NCBI GenBank assembly: GCA_033557465.1
Contig: CM066034.1
Coordinates: 985,157,637 to 985,221,636, forward strand
DNA: 64,000 nt
Source of the DNA: Ichthyophis bannanicus
Lineage: Eukaryota; Chordata; Amphibia; Gymnophiona; Ichthyophiidae
Reading direction: 5' to 3'
Shown here: positions 32,580-43,412 of the stretch, one piece after another
How positions within the stretch are numbered: position 1 is the first letter of the stretch
Layout of the letters: each line of letters starts with the position of its first letter
Made by a program: the position numbers and the translations under genes
The notes under the pieces: generated by a model
What the model was told of the DNA's origin: nothing
The model's input: only the letters and a program-made list of their open reading frames with translations
Databases searched by the model: none

Positions 32580-32830
32580 TCTGTACATGTGCGTGCTGCA
32601 CTGCTGGTGTGGCTGTCTGTGTGCTGGAGGAGATGTGGTAGGTGTCTTTGTGTGGGTGGGGCACAGGGCTGCAGTGCGTGTGATGCAGAGCTGGGCTGCC
32701 CTTGTGTGTGTGCGTGTCTGTTCGTGTGTGCGTGTCTGTTTGTGTGAGTGTATCTGTTGTGCAAATGTGGAATGCCTGTGTGAGGGTGGCCATGGGGTGC
32801 ATGTCTGTGTTCTGGGAGAGGGGAATGTAT
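32580..32830. repeat. GT-rich low-complexity region
   Basis: Irregular TGTGTGCGTGTCTGTTCGTG-type repeats, densest at 32697-32757. Cys/Val-rich (plus) and His/Thr-rich (minus) frames here are composition artefacts. Confidence 0.85.
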
Positions 32831-32839
32831 CTTTTGGCA

Positions 32840-33265
32840 ACACCTTACACTTGTCTCTTCCCCTCCAACCCCTCTCCTGATGGCTCCCCTCCTCTGTTAC
32901 CCTTCCATATGCTCCCCCCCTTCATCACCCTCCCCTGGCACTCCTATCCCCTGCCCTAAAATCCCATCCTCCATTTTCAAATAGGCTCCCTGCCCCTTTA
33001 AATTGTCTCTACCTTCTCTACCTCACTTGAACTTCTCCCCCTCACACAACCTACTATGTTGTGGGCCATCGGGCCTCCCTCTTTTGCCCAAGGTGACTGC
33101 ATCTCCAAGGGCGGACTACTTGTCTCTGGGCTGGCCTCTCCTCTCCTGCCCATGGAGAATCTGATCTCCCACGGGCAGATAGAAGAGGACATTGCCGCGA
33201 TCGCAGCCTCCCCCTTCTCTCCTGCCCACGGGAGATTGGATCCCTGTGGGCAGACCAGCATCACA
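32840..33265. other. Unassigned C/T-rich sequence
   Basis: CCCTCC-rich sequence followed by an imperfect internal repeat (CTCTCCTGCCCA...GGGCAGA at about 33140-33180 and 33215-33255). I see no gene. Confidence 0.4.
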
Positions 33266-33267
33266 GC

Positions 33268-33602
33268 CATTGTTTATTTAGTATACATTTGTATACCACT
33301 ACTTCCAGCGATCAGCATCAGTTTGATTACAGATTGGAAATTGTCAAATCATGACAGGAAATTTTTGAGGTATAAACACATTGATTAGACAGGAAAGCAC
33401 AGCACACAGAGAACTATTTTACAGGGAACATGGGCTATGCAGGGTTAAGTGGCTTGCCCAAGACCACAAGGAGCACCTGTGGGACTAGAAACCCCAGTCC
33501 TTCCGGCCCAAGGTTGCTGTCCTCTAGTGGGATTTGAACCCCCGACCTTCCGGCCTGAAGTACCTTGCCCCAACCACTAGGCCACTCCTCCACTCCAATT
33601 CA
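33268..33602 (-). mobile_element. tRNA-derived SINE (family B), near full length
   Basis: Minus-strand head at 33530-33600 with GTGGCCTAGTGGTTGGGGCA and GGGTTCAAATCCCACTAGAG, nearly identical to 8200-8270. The body CTTGGGCAAGCCACTTAACC matches. This copy keeps a longer 3' region ending in a TAAATAAACA tail. The length is about 335 bp. Confidence 0.85.
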
Positions 33603-33604
33603 TT

Positions 33605-34115
33605 TGGGGAGGGGGCAGTTCCCCCCTCTAGCCCCCCACAAACTGCTCTTGGATTGACTGAGTTATCTAAATAAAAACCCTTATAGGATGCAGCTAAATT
33701 TGAGTTCCCCACAGCAACTTAAAAGGGAAAGAAGCCAACATGTTCTCTAGAGGTTTTTCTTTTTCTTCGTTCTCTTTATTTTAAGAGCTTTACTCTGACC
33801 AGTGATCTTTAGGCCCAGCATCCTGTGGGAAAACCCACCAAAAACTCTTAAAATATTGGTTAGAAAACTCATGGGAGGTGACGCTTTTCACCCACTTGAA
33901 AACCAGTAGTATATAGATAATAGTATACATAGATAATAGTAATATTGCTCCTTAGGTCCTGGGAAAAATTATCAAATAAATACAATAACATGGGTGTACA
34001 TAAAATGAGGTTTAGTAATGGGGTAAAACTAAAATTCTGGGGGGAGTGGAGAAATAACCCTGGTGAGGGAGGCTTCAAAATAACTCTTACTTACCCAAGG
34101 TGTGATCCCTAAAGA
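33605..34115. other. Unassigned sequence
   Basis: No gene recognised. A small tandem ATAGATAATAGTA duplication lies near 33911-33940. Confidence 0.4.
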
Positions 34116-34117
34116 TA

Positions 34118-34205
34118 CAAAGGCATTCCTTCACTCAGGGGATTTGAACCCTCAGCACCTCATAACAGAGCAAGAACTCTTCCCACTGGGCTAGTTTAAG
34201 GTATG
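34118..34205 (-). mobile_element. tRNA-like SINE head
   Basis: On the minus strand TAGCCCAGTGGGAAGAGTTC is followed by GAGGGTTCAAATCCCCTGAG, with proper box A to box B spacing. No body is recognised. Confidence 0.6.
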
Positions 34206-34557
34206 ATGAGTTGAGCTTACCTGACTGCTAATAAAAATGTTTCTCTTTTTTTTAATCTTGAGCTCCAAAGAAAACCCTTCCTGAATTTTTTTGCCTTGTG
34301 ACTCTGTTGACTCCTGTTCTAGTCTAGAGACTTACTGCAATGGCTTTTCTTGTACCATGTTCCTAGCTCTATAAGCTCTGGGAAAAATATTCCAGAACCC
34401 TTGTTAAAAATTATTTTCTTGTTGATTATTGGACTTGCAATCCTAAATCCTTGTGCAAAACTCTCAGCTACTATTATACTGACAAAGACACTTACCAAGC
34501 CTGCTCCATATCCTGGTTGTCCAATTAGTGATCTAGTTCAGAAATTCTTTAAAACCA
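34206..34557. other. Unassigned sequence
   Basis: No gene recognised. Confidence 0.4.
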
Positions 34558-34778
34558 CAGAGTTGCCAAATTACCCAGTTCCAGGAGTGAGATTTTTTTA
34601 AGCCACTCCTGGATTTTTGACCAACTCATTCTGATGCATTAAGGGACCTGCAGTACTGATTCCAGTGGGTAAAATGAGGGACTACAAATATTGTACCATC
34701 CTGCATTGCAATGCAAATTTAAATCCAGAACTGGCAAAATAAATCTCACTCCAAGAACTGAGTAACTTGGCAACACTG
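34558..34778. mobile_element. hAT-type MITE, copy 1
   Basis: Termini CAGAGTTGCCAAATTACCCA and its inverted counterpart TGAGTAACTTGGCAACACTG. The interior keeps TTCTGATGCATTAAGGGACC and GGGACTACAAAT, shared with the copies at 34899, 36217 and 40479. The superfamily is inferred from the CAG-type terminus and the 8-bp TSD of copy 3. Confidence 0.85.
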
Positions 34779-34898
34779 AAACCATGTCTAAGAAGGTAAA
34801 AGCTGCAATTAGCCCCTGTGCCTGGAAACATCTAGTAACTTTTCAGGAACATTTTGGGCTTTTCCCTGCAAAGTTTGACGCCACCCAAGAAGCATTAT

Positions 34899-35096
34899 CA
34901 GAACTGTCAAGTTACCCAGTTTCAAGAGGGAGATTTTAGGCCAGCCCCTGCTTTCTGACAACCCTATCCTGATGCATTATGGGACCTGCAGCACAGTGAA
35001 TAGGTAGAATTGGGGACTATAAATCCCATATTGTTATGGGGTATATGTTCAAAACCAGGACTGGTCAAAAAGTCTCCCTCCTGGAACTGGCAGCTC
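34899..35096. mobile_element. hAT-type MITE, copy 2 (damaged right end)
   Basis: Left end CAGAACTGTCAAGTTACCCA. The interior matches copy 1. The right end has lost about 10 bp (CTGGAACTGGCAGCTCTA). Confidence 0.8.
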
Positions 35097-35099
35097 TAT

Positions 35100-35405
35100 A
35101 TTATAGTTTCCTTATGAAGTGTTTTCAGTAGTTCCTGGCACACCCACAGACGTTTCTTACAGAAGAGGCTCAAGTGCGCTTTATTTGCATTCTTCTCAAA
35201 GGAAAAGTCTCATACAGTTATTTCCTTGTTGCATGAGAACAGCCCACTTCTGTGCAAGCCGAACGACTTTGTAACTGCGATCGCCCCCGGACTTGGGGTG
35301 CTCTTACGAAGGGCTGGACCAGAGAACAGAGGGGAGAAAAGGTTTTTCCCCCAGGGATCAAAATACAACCCTAATGCAAACCAAATCAGGATCCTGTTTA
35401 GCCCA
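35100..35405. other. Unassigned sequence
   Basis: No gene recognised. Confidence 0.4.
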
Positions 35406-35407
35406 GG

Positions 35408-35992
35408 TACATAAGAACATAAGAACATAAGATATGCCATACTGGGTCAGACCAAGGTCCATCAAGCCTAGTATCTTGTTTCCAACAGTGGCCAATCTAG
35501 GTCGTACGTACCTAGTAGTTTCCCCAAAAGACACAGGTTCCGCAATGCTTGTACTGGGTCAAGCAGTGATATCCTGGGTCCCTTCTTAATAGTGGTTTAT
35601 GGACCTTTCCTCCAGGAACTTGTCCAGACCTTTTTTAAACCCATCTACACTGACAGCCTTTACTACATCCTCCGGTAACAAATTCCAGAGTTTGATTACA
35701 CGTTGAGTGAAAAAATATTTTCTTTTATTAGTCTTAAATAGTTTACCCTGTAGCTTCATTGCATGTCCCCTAGTCTTTCCATATTCTGATAAGGTAAACA
35801 ATCGATCTACGTTTACCCGTTCCACTCCGTTCATTAATTTATAGACTTCTATCATATCTCCCCTCAGCCGTCTCTTTTCCAGGTTAAAGAGCCCTAATCT
35901 TTTTAGCCTTTCTTCATAGGAGTATCCTTCCATCCCTTTACCATTTTGGTGGCTCTTCTCTGAACCTTTTCTAATAACGCTATATTTTGCAG
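35408..35992 (-). mobile_element. CR1-like LINE, 5'-truncated
   Basis: The tail starts with repeated AAGAACAT units at 35411-35429, then GATATGCCATACTGGGTCAG. The frame 35586-35933 encodes the last 115 residues of the CR1 protein: [40 protein letters not shown] and a natural end in SINHY. Its protein differs from the 57.3-kb copy at about two positions before that copy's frameshift. It is truncated near 35992 in the thumb region. Confidence 0.9.
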
Positions 35993-36216
35993 GTATTTTG
36001 TGCCTGCAAAATCCGGTGCTCTAGGCAGTTGTCTATGCCTAAATACAGGCATGCCCTCACTTGCTTCCAAAGCTTCCCAAGCCATGTTTCAGAGCCTCCA
36101 GCTGCTGGTATTGTGGTCTTGGTTGCACTTAACCTTGGTTTCAATGTTTCCTGTTTCTGAGGCTTCAGCCCCTGGTAGTCCAGTAGAGGTTATAGCTATC
36201 TTTGCTTCAGTGCCCC
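35993..36216. other. Unassigned sequence split by a MITE
   Basis: This stretch and 36434-36720 are contiguous once the MITE is removed. The combined plus-strand frame is Pro/Ser/Val-rich with repeated PESPVPKSPV-like words. I do not recognise it. A repetitive retroelement segment is possible. Confidence 0.35.
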
Positions 36217-36425
36217 CGAGGTGCCAAGTTACCCAGCTCCAGGAATACGATTTTAAACCAGTCCTGGATTTCTGACAATCTCATCCTGATGCATTATGGG
36301 ACCTGCAGCACCAGTTCCAATAGATAAAATCAGGGACTACAAATACCACACTGCAATGCAATGAAAAACTAAAACCAGAACTGACAAAAAATCTCATTCC
36401 TGGAACTGGGTAACTTGGCAACGCT
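36217..36425. mobile_element. hAT-type MITE, copy 3, with 8-bp TSD
   Basis: The 209-bp element is flanked by exact AGTGCCCC at 36209-36216 and 36426-36433. Inverted termini share GGTGCCAAGTTACCCAG / CTGGGTAACTTGGCAACG. The 8-bp TSD and CAG-type consensus end identify the hAT superfamily. It has no coding capacity and needs a transposase in trans. Confidence 0.9.
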
Positions 36426-36433
36426 AGTGCCCC

Positions 36434-36838
36434 TGCTCCCAACACTTCAACACCCATGCTGCAGTCTCGGTTTCGGGGGGCTCTCAGAGACTCCAGCTCT
36501 GGCTGTTCCTGCTTCTGTGCCAGAGAGTCCAGTTCCAAAGAGTCCAGTTTCCATGGTTCCAAACCTGGCCTTATGGGATCCTGCATTCCTGAATCCAGTT
36601 TCTGTGATCTTGAGGCTGACTCCAAAGACTCTGATACTAGAGATTCCAAGTAAGCTCCTTATTTGGCAGCTTGGCCCTCTAGTGGTAGTACCAGAGATTA
36701 CTGCTAGGGATCAGAATACCAAATTTTGAACCTGGTCGGCAACAGGGCTCGAAACAAAGGAGAATCGCTCCTGCCCCAACACCATACCACCAATATCTCC
36801 CGTAAGGGCCAAGGAGGGGAAAATCAGCTGCCTCTTCG
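36434..36838. other. Unassigned sequence
   Basis: See 35993-36216. Tandem CCAGTTCC-AAGAGTCCAGTTTCC words lie at 36525-36560. Confidence 0.35.
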
Positions 36839-36839
36839 G

Positions 36840-37030
36840 TGGAGGAAGGCGATGCTGGCACCTGGAGGGGTGATATGTGTTGTCTAATTCTGGTGCTAGT
36901 GGGGATTGTAGGAACTTGGGGTGAGTCAGGTGATGCTGACATCTGGGGGGGGGGGGGAGTTTGATATGTTGCCTAATGCTGGTGGGGACTGTAGGGGCTT
37001 GAGGTAGGTAGGTTGATGCTCTTGGGGGGA
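36840..37030. repeat. Tandem repeat, ~90-bp unit, about two copies
   Basis: GATGCTGGCACCTGG...GTCTAATTCTGGTG...GGGGATTGTAGGAACTTGGGGT (36850-36925) recurs as GATGCTGACATCTGG...GCCTAATGCTGGTG...GGGGACTGTAGGGGCTTGAGGT (36931-37010), and a third unit starts at 37014. G runs of 13 (36945-36957) and 14 (37081-37094) lie in or just after the array. Confidence 0.8.
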
Positions 37031-37589
37031 TGAAGGTTGCCATTAGAGGTTCAGGCTATCATCAGGACAGATGATATACCGGGGGGGGGGGGGGAGGGGG
37101 AATCCACAGCTACTTCTGAATGCTGGAGGAAACTGCCAAGTCAAAATCAAAATCTATAAAAGCTGAGTTGGCTCAGTTATCAACAGAGGAACCTAGATCT
37201 AGTTCACTGTGCGGCCTACATCAATGCCCAACGCAAAAATAAGTGTGATTTTGCTCTGAAAATCAGTGCAAATGCTCTGTGTAAAATGCACCTTTGGTAT
37301 TTGCCTTGATGTGGGCAGGTTGAATATTGCCCTCAGTACTAAGACAGCACATACATAGCGCCTACTTACAATGTTTCTTACAATCTAATTTTGAGTCCAG
37401 AGAGATTGAGGACCAGGTCAAGCTCACGCAATTACTAAGCAGTTAACCTACTGGTTGCCAGCCCAGGCCTTCAGCCTCACCCAATAGGTTGAGTTTTCCA
37501 GTATAGGTAAAGGTAGGTCTTGAATATTCATTGCATATTACCTGAAAGGCAGACCTTAAGTGGGATGGCCCTATTGGGAACTCCTACAC

Positions 37590-37800
37590 ACTACTACTAC
37601 AACTACTACTACTACTACTACTACTACTGTCATTCATATAATGCTACAAGGCATATGCAGGGCTGTACAGACACATGTAAAAGCCCATCAGAGCTTACAA
37701 TCTAGTCAGACAACGCATCAGCTGAGGACAAGAAAATATATAGGGGAATGATAAGGCGACACATAGGAGTCTAAGCAGATCAGGATCCAAAAGCAGTCAT
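37590..37800 (-). mobile_element. L2-like LINE 3' end with (ACT)n tail
   Basis: An (ACT)n run at 37592-37628 (minus: AGT repeats) is the 3' tail. ATGCTACAAGGCATATGCAG and GATCCAAAAGCAG in the UTR match 42740-42920. Only UTR is left. Confidence 0.75.
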
Positions 37801-37829
37801 CCCAGAATGAGCTCCTTAAGGAGGTGCAC

Positions 37830-39745
37830 CCTGATCCCTCGGGATCTTAAGAGGTCATAAAACTTAGAGAAGCTAGCAAAGTAGTCAAGCAGGCAAAGAC
37901 TCAAAAGGAGGAGGAAATAGCCAATGCAATAAAATGGGGGGATAAGACATTTTTCAGATATATTAGTGAGGAGAGGAAGGGCAAGAGTGGTATTCTCAGA
38001 CTCAAGGGTGCAGGGGAGGAATATGTAGAAGCTGATAAGGATAAAGCGGAATTGCTTAACAAATATTTTTGTTCTGTGTTCACAGATGAAGAACCAGGAG
38101 CAGGACCTCAGAAAACACCCACAAATAGGAACAGAAGCAAAGGACATCTTGAACAATTTTCAAAAGACTGTGTTCATGAGAAACTATCTCAACTTAAAGT
38201 AGACAAAGCGATGGGACCGGATGGGATACACCCGAGAATACTGAGGGAACTTGGGGACATTCTAGCAGCTCCACTGACTGACCTTTTCAATGCCTCGTTG
38301 GAGTTGGGAGTGGTGCCAAAGGACTGGAGAGAGGCTCATGTGGTGCCTTTACACAAAAGCAGAAGTAAGGATGTGGTTGAAAACTACAGGCCGGATAGTT
38401 TAACTTTGGTGGTGAGTAAATTATTGGAAACGCTGCTGAAAGAGAAAATAGTGAGGTTTCTGGAGTCCAGCGGATTACAGGATCCGAGGCAGCATGGATT
38501 CACCAGAGGCAGGTCTTGTCAGACAAATCTGATTGATTTCTTTGACTGGGTGACCAGGGAGTTGGACCGAGGGAGAGCCCTAGATGTGGTGTATTTAGAT
38601 TTCAGTAAAGCCTTTGACACTGTTCCTCACAGGCAACTTATAAACAAACTGAGCACCCTAGGGATGGACCCTAAAGTTACTGCTTGGGTTAGAAATTGGT
38701 TGGGTGGGAGGCGACAAAGAGTACAAGTAAATGGAGCTCACTCTGAGGACAAGGATGTTATAAGTGGTGTGCCCCGGGGATCTGTCCTTGGTCCGATTCT
38801 TTTTAACATCTTTGTTAGTGATATAGCGGAAGGGCTTTCAGGTAAGGTTTGCCTCTTTGCGGATGATACCAAAATCTGCAATAGAGTAGACACCCAGGAA
38901 GGGGTAGATAACATGAGGAGGGATCTAGCTAAGCTTGAAGAATGGTCTAGAATTTGGCAGCTGGGATTTAATGTTAAAAAATGTAAGGTCATTCATTTGG
39001 GCTGCAGCAATCCAAGGGAGCAATATAGTATAGGGGGTGACGTTCTTTTGTCCCCTAAAGAAGTGCGGGACCTAGGCGTGGTTGTGTCTGATGATCTTAA
39101 AGTAGCTAAACAGGTAGAAAAGGCGACGGCAAAAGCTAGAAGGATGCTTGGGTGCATACGGAGAGGAATGGCTAGCAGAAAAAAGGAGGCGATAATGCTT
39201 CTGTATAAGTCTTTGGTGCGACCTCATTTGGAGTATAGTGTGCAATTTTGGAGACTGCACCTTCAAAAGGATGTGAACAGGATGGAGTCGGTGCAGAGGG
39301 TGGCTACTAAAATGATTAGTGGTCTTCATTATAAAGCATATGAGGACAGACTTAAGGATCTTAATATGTACACCTTAGAGGAAAGGCGGGATAGAGGTGA
39401 TATGATTGAGATATTTAAATACCTCCGTGGCATAAATGTTCAGGGAGAGAGCCTCTTTCAATTGAAAGCAAGTTCTGCTACGGGGGGATATGGGATGAGG
39501 GTGAAGGGAGATAGATTCAGGAGTGATATGCGGAAATATTTCTTTATGGAAAGAGTAGTGGATCCGTGGAATAATCTCCCAGTGGAGGTGGTAGAGATGA
39601 GGACAGTATCTGAATTCAAAAAAGCATGGGACCAACACAGAGGATCTCTAAAGGTAAAAAGGGGACTGTTGTAGTTGTTATGGAAGGACAGACTAGATAG
39701 GCCATGTGGTCTTTTTCTGTCGTCATATTTCTCTGTTTCTATACG
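37830..39745 (+). mobile_element. CR1/L3-like LINE, RT-bearing, 5'-truncated
   Basis: Contains a long open RT frame and a 3' end typical of CR1: GACTAGATAGGCCATGTGGT, then CTTTTTCTGTCGTCAT and ATTTCTCTGTTTCTAT near 39725-39743. The endonuclease half is missing. It joins at its 5' side to an L2 3' tail. Its RT protein belongs to a different subfamily from the copies at 35.4, 53.1 and 57.3 kb. A rearranged relative lies at 52080-52360. Confidence 0.9.
37850..39677 (+). CDS. CR1/L3-like reverse transcriptase (5'-truncated, open frame)
   Basis: The frame is open from about 37850, just after a TAA, to a stop at 39675-39677, about 608 codons. No Met near the beginning fits a true start, and the N-terminal endonuclease is absent, so this is a truncated ORF2. 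Motifs: KWGDKTFFRYISEERKGKSG upstream of the palm, MGPDGIHPRILREL, ENYRPDSLTLVVSKLLE, QHGFTRGRSCQTNL, VVYLDFSKAFDTVPH (first catalytic Asp), SGVPRGSVLGPILFNIF, LFADDTK (catalytic Asp pair), LEEWSRIWQLGFNVKKCKV, VRPHLEYSVQFW and, at the end, NNLPVEVVEMRTVSEFKKAW. Gln is replaced by Arg in the PQG motif, and NYRPVS reads NYRPDS; both are conserved positions, so activity is doubtful even where the frame is open. RT copies element RNA onto a nicked target in the nucleus. Confidence 0.85.
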
Positions 39746-39749
39746 GTGT

Positions 39750-40478
39750 GGCTTGCAGGTGGGTGTAGATAGAGGAGAAAACAGCTTCCTGATTAATATC
39801 AGGTGAGAAGCAGTAAGAGGAAAGGTATTGTAGCAGACAGATGATTAAAATAACAAATCGCTCTTCCTTAGTCGGGGCAATGACTGCATCCTGGAAACAA
39901 CAGGTTTATTGTTTTGTCTCCTCATAAATATTTGCAAGACAATGGCCCTGTCAAACCTCAGGTGACCCAGCCTGGCATAACCCTGTTGTCTCTTCCCATC
40001 AGTACTTTATGTCAGCAGTGTGTAACTTTAGCTCTGAAGCCAGGCCAAGGCTTGAGGTAACAAGGTGCTGGGTACGGCATGCAGACGCGGAGCACCCTCT
40101 AAACACAAAGCCTAATACTATTACTTGTACTCCTGCCATGTCTTGCTCTTAATGGTTAGGTAAACAGCTGCTTGCCTGGGCAAGGCAGGGAAACAGTTTC
40201 CTTGCAGTGTCATGAAAGAACAGAGAAAGACCCATTTCCCGAAGGCTTCAATGGGAGAGCTGATGTTACTGTATTTTTTTAGCTTCCCTGACGTGTATTG
40301 TGTACGAGGGTGTTTGTATTGCATTTTTTCATTCCTCGGTAGATCTCCTTTCCCATTCGCTATTTGGGTAAGGGGCCCCTTTCGAGCACTGTGCAATGGG
40401 GAAAACTGGAATAATCCCAGATTAGGATTCTCTAGTGGGGAGCAGCAGTAGCTGTGAGTCACTCAAAGAGCCTTAACC
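39750..40478. other. Unassigned sequence
   Basis: No gene recognised. Confidence 0.4.
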
Positions 40479-40689
40479 CAGAGCTGCCAAGTTATCATGT
40501 CCCAAAAAGGAGATTTTGGGCCAGTCCTGGATTGCTGACAGTCTTATCCTGATGCATTATGGGACTTTTGGTACTGATTTCAATGGGTTTACTTGAGGGT
40601 TACAATACCACACTACTATGGGATATCAGTTCAAAAGCAGGACCGGCCAAAGGGTCTCCCTCCCGGAGCTGGGGAACATGGCATCTTTG
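40479..40689. mobile_element. hAT-type MITE, copy 4
   Basis: Left end CAGAGCTGCCAAGTTATCAT and right end GGGGAACATGGCATCTTTG. The interior CCTGATGCATTATGGGAC matches the other copies. No exact TSD is visible. Confidence 0.85.
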
Positions 40690-40789
40690 TTAACTAAAAA
40701 AGTGGCAAAAAAATAGTTTCCATGAAGAAAGGAAATCAGCATAAACAGGAATCCATTCCCTATATTCTGTTCTTCCCCTCCCAGGATCA

Positions 40790-41880
40790 CCAGAGAATGC
40801 AGCCTCCTCCTCCTTCTAATCTGTATAGTGCTACAAGTAGTATGTAGTGCTGCATCTATAGAACTAAGAGACCGTTCCTGCTCTATAAAGCTCACAATCT
40901 ATGCAAAACAGACAAAAACAACAAGCAGGGATTAGGATAAGCCTAAGGCGCCAATGGTTATAATATACATGGGTGGTAAACAGGAGAATAAGGAGTCAGG
41001 AATCAAAACAGCCTTGAAGAGGTGGGTTTTAAGCCTAGATTTGAATAGGACCAAAGAGAACATGTTATACAGTACCATCTCAGATAGTCTGTTCAGGCTT
41101 ACAGTGCAGCAAGGTGGAAGGAGCGGAGCCTGGAGTTGGCAGTGGAAGATAAGGGCACAGATAAAAGGCTGATGAGTGGAGTTTGAGGAGATACAATAGG
41201 AGGTAGTGAGTAGCCCCAGAACGAATGCACTTTTAGGTCAGTAGGAGAAGTTTGAACCAGATGTGGAGACAGATGAGGAGTCAATGAAGTGACTTGCGAA
41301 GAGCTGTTACCTAAGCATAGTGGCACTGGTTGAAGATTAGCCATACGGCTAAGTTCTGAAAGGATTGAAGGGGAGAGAGATAATTCAGGGAGAGACCAGC
41401 GAGGAGCAGGTTGCAATCATCTAACTGGAAAGTGACTAGAGCGTGCATAAGGTATTAGTAGTGCGTTCAGGAATGACGGGATGACTTTTGCTGATGTTAT
41501 ACAGAAAGAAACTAGCTTTCTATTGGATACGTGCAGAGAAAGAGAGAAAAGTCAAAGATGACTATAAGGTTATGAGCTAAGGAAACAGGGAGGATGGCAC
41601 TGCTAGTCACAGAAAGTGAAAAGAGGAATGGGAGAAGTGCGTTTAGGGGTAAGGATAAGGAGCTATGTTCAGTTTCAGATGGTGGCGGGACATCCAGGCA
41701 GCAATGTCAGACAAGCAGGCTGCGATACAGGACTAGATTCATGGAGATATCTCAGGTACAGTGAGGTAAATCTGAGAAAATCATCAGCATAGAAGTGGTA
41801 CAGAAAACCATGGGAGGAGATCAAGATGCCAATGGAATGATATTCCCTAAGGCCAGAGGAAGCAGACTAGGACAGATAAT
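40790..41880 (-). mobile_element. L2-like LINE, degenerate 3' half
   Basis: Minus-strand order from about 41880: a YADD-proximal region (ATCATCAGCATAGAAGTGGTAC on plus near 41785), the thumb, and a C-terminal frame 41099-41416 with SLTPHLSPHLVQTSPTDLKV and STANSRLRSFHLAAL. The tail near 40815 has AGTGCTACAAGTAGTATG. It is the same family as 42728-48425 but more broken. Confidence 0.7.
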
Positions 41881-42726
41881 TTAGATCTTTCTTTTGGATG
41901 ACCTACCTCAGTGGTTGGCAGGAAGGAAGACACTAAATATTGATGCTTCCTCTTCCGTGCAACGTCTATGTCATGGTATGAACCTCAAATAGACCCCATA
42001 ACCTTGCGTCTCATACTGCAAGAGTAGTTCAACATGGTAAAAGAAGCTGGTGTGTTTTTAAGCATCCCATTCTTCCCAGCCACAGGTGCTGAACAGCTGG
42101 GGGAAGTGCTGTGTTGAGGCCTTTAGGGGAGCTGGGCCGAGCTGATAGGTTGCAAGAGGTGGCAGAGCCAGATCTGGGGTTAGAGATATGAGCGTGGTGG
42201 GATGCAATATTAAAAATGCTTGCCTAGAGGACCAAATATCCCTGCACTGGTCCTTGTCTCCCACCTGCTCCCTGGTCCATGACAATGCCTCAGGGCTGTT
42301 ATGTCAACCTTGGAGACAGGCAGCACCTTCCTCACTATTACTACACATGATAAGAACTATGTCAAATCTTCGAAATTCCCCCTTTTGCACACAAAGAGAA
42401 ATACATTGGAGGTGCTCTAGGGATGTCAACGCCTACATAAAACTGATAATTGCATTTGTTCATTAGGCTGCAGAAAACAGAAAGCTGATCACTTGGTATA
42501 CTCAAAGGTAATACTTAAATACAGTGAGGTATCACAGCACTGAGACCCATCCAGGGCTGGGGGGTGGTAGGAGGTTTCTATGGTCAAACAAGTCTTAATT
42601 CTGTCTGTAAAGACCAGCTGATGTGTTGCTGGAGGACTTAGCAAATGTGATCACTCTGGGCTGTGATAGAAGCCATAGTCTACACCTCTTTGCCAGAAGC
42701 CTATTGCCTTGATGGTTAGCGGAGGC
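41881..42726. other. Unassigned sequence
   Basis: No gene recognised. Confidence 0.4.
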
Positions 42727-42822
42727 TATCACTACTATTAAACATTTATAAAGTGCTACAAGGCATATGCAGTGCTGTACAAACACAGATTGAGACAGTC
42801 TCTACTTGTCAGAGCTTGCAAT

Positions 42823-43056
42823 CTAATCAAGACAGACAAAAATAGGAATAAGGATAGAAAAGGGAAGGGTAAGGAGACACAAGGGACTAAGGGATCGGGA
42901 TCCAAAAGCAGCCTCAAAGAGGTGAGCCTTTAGCATAGATTTGAAAAGGGGCAGAGATGAAGCCTGACGTACAGACTCAGGAAGTTTGTTCCAGGCATAA
43001 GGAGCAGCAAGGTGAAAGGACCAAAGTCTGGAGTTAACAGTGGAAGAAAAGAGCAA
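42823..43056 (-). pseudogene. L2-like LINE protein, C-terminal end
   Basis: Encodes STVNSRLWSFHLAAPYAWNK and a LPESVRQASSLPLFKSMLKA block followed by HLF, the standard end of L2-type ORF2 proteins. Homologous protein ends occur at 61840-61990 and 62455-62535 on the plus strand. Confidence 0.8.
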
Positions 43057-43234
43057 AGAGCCAGTAGATGAGCGGAGTTCACGAGGAGGGGTGTATGGGG
43101 AGAGGAGAGAGGAAAGAGGAAAGATAGTGAAGAGCAGACAAATGAATGCATTAAAAGGTCAGGAAGAGGAGTGTGAATTGGATATGGAAATGGAAGGGAA
43201 GTCAATGAAGTGCTTGAGAAGAGGTGTTATATGA

Positions 43235-43238
43235 GTAT
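43235..43238. repeat. LTR target-site duplication, left copy
   Basis: GTAT, repeated at 44677-44680. Removing the LTR and one copy restores ATATACTCATATAAC, the uninterrupted sequence seen at 44833-44850. Confidence 0.8.
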
Positions 43239-43406
43239 TGTCATCAACCCCCCCCCCCCAGTGGCCAGTGGCTGCAAGGGCAGGTTGAGCATATTTATTA
43301 TTTGTGGAGGTAAAAGACTTTTGGAGGCCAGGTGCACCCTGGTCTTGGTAGTCCTGTTCCTTATAGGAATAAGTTGTGTAGACCAGAATGGAGGGTAAAT
43401 AAGGCT

Positions 43407-43412
43407 TTTATT
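43407..43412 (-). terminator. Polyadenylation signal of the LTR
   Basis: AATAAA on the minus strand inside the LTR, about 170 bp before its 3' end. Confidence 0.5.

Noticed and set aside
32566..32880. Cys/Val-rich and His/Thr-rich ORFs
   Set aside because: GT-rich low-complexity sequence read in both strands.
37520..37751. Tyr/Thr-run peptides
   Set aside because: Translation of the (ACT)n tail of a LINE.
38738..39638. Minus-strand ORFs of 84-87 codons
   Set aside because: Antisense shadows of the CR1 RT frame at 37850-39677.
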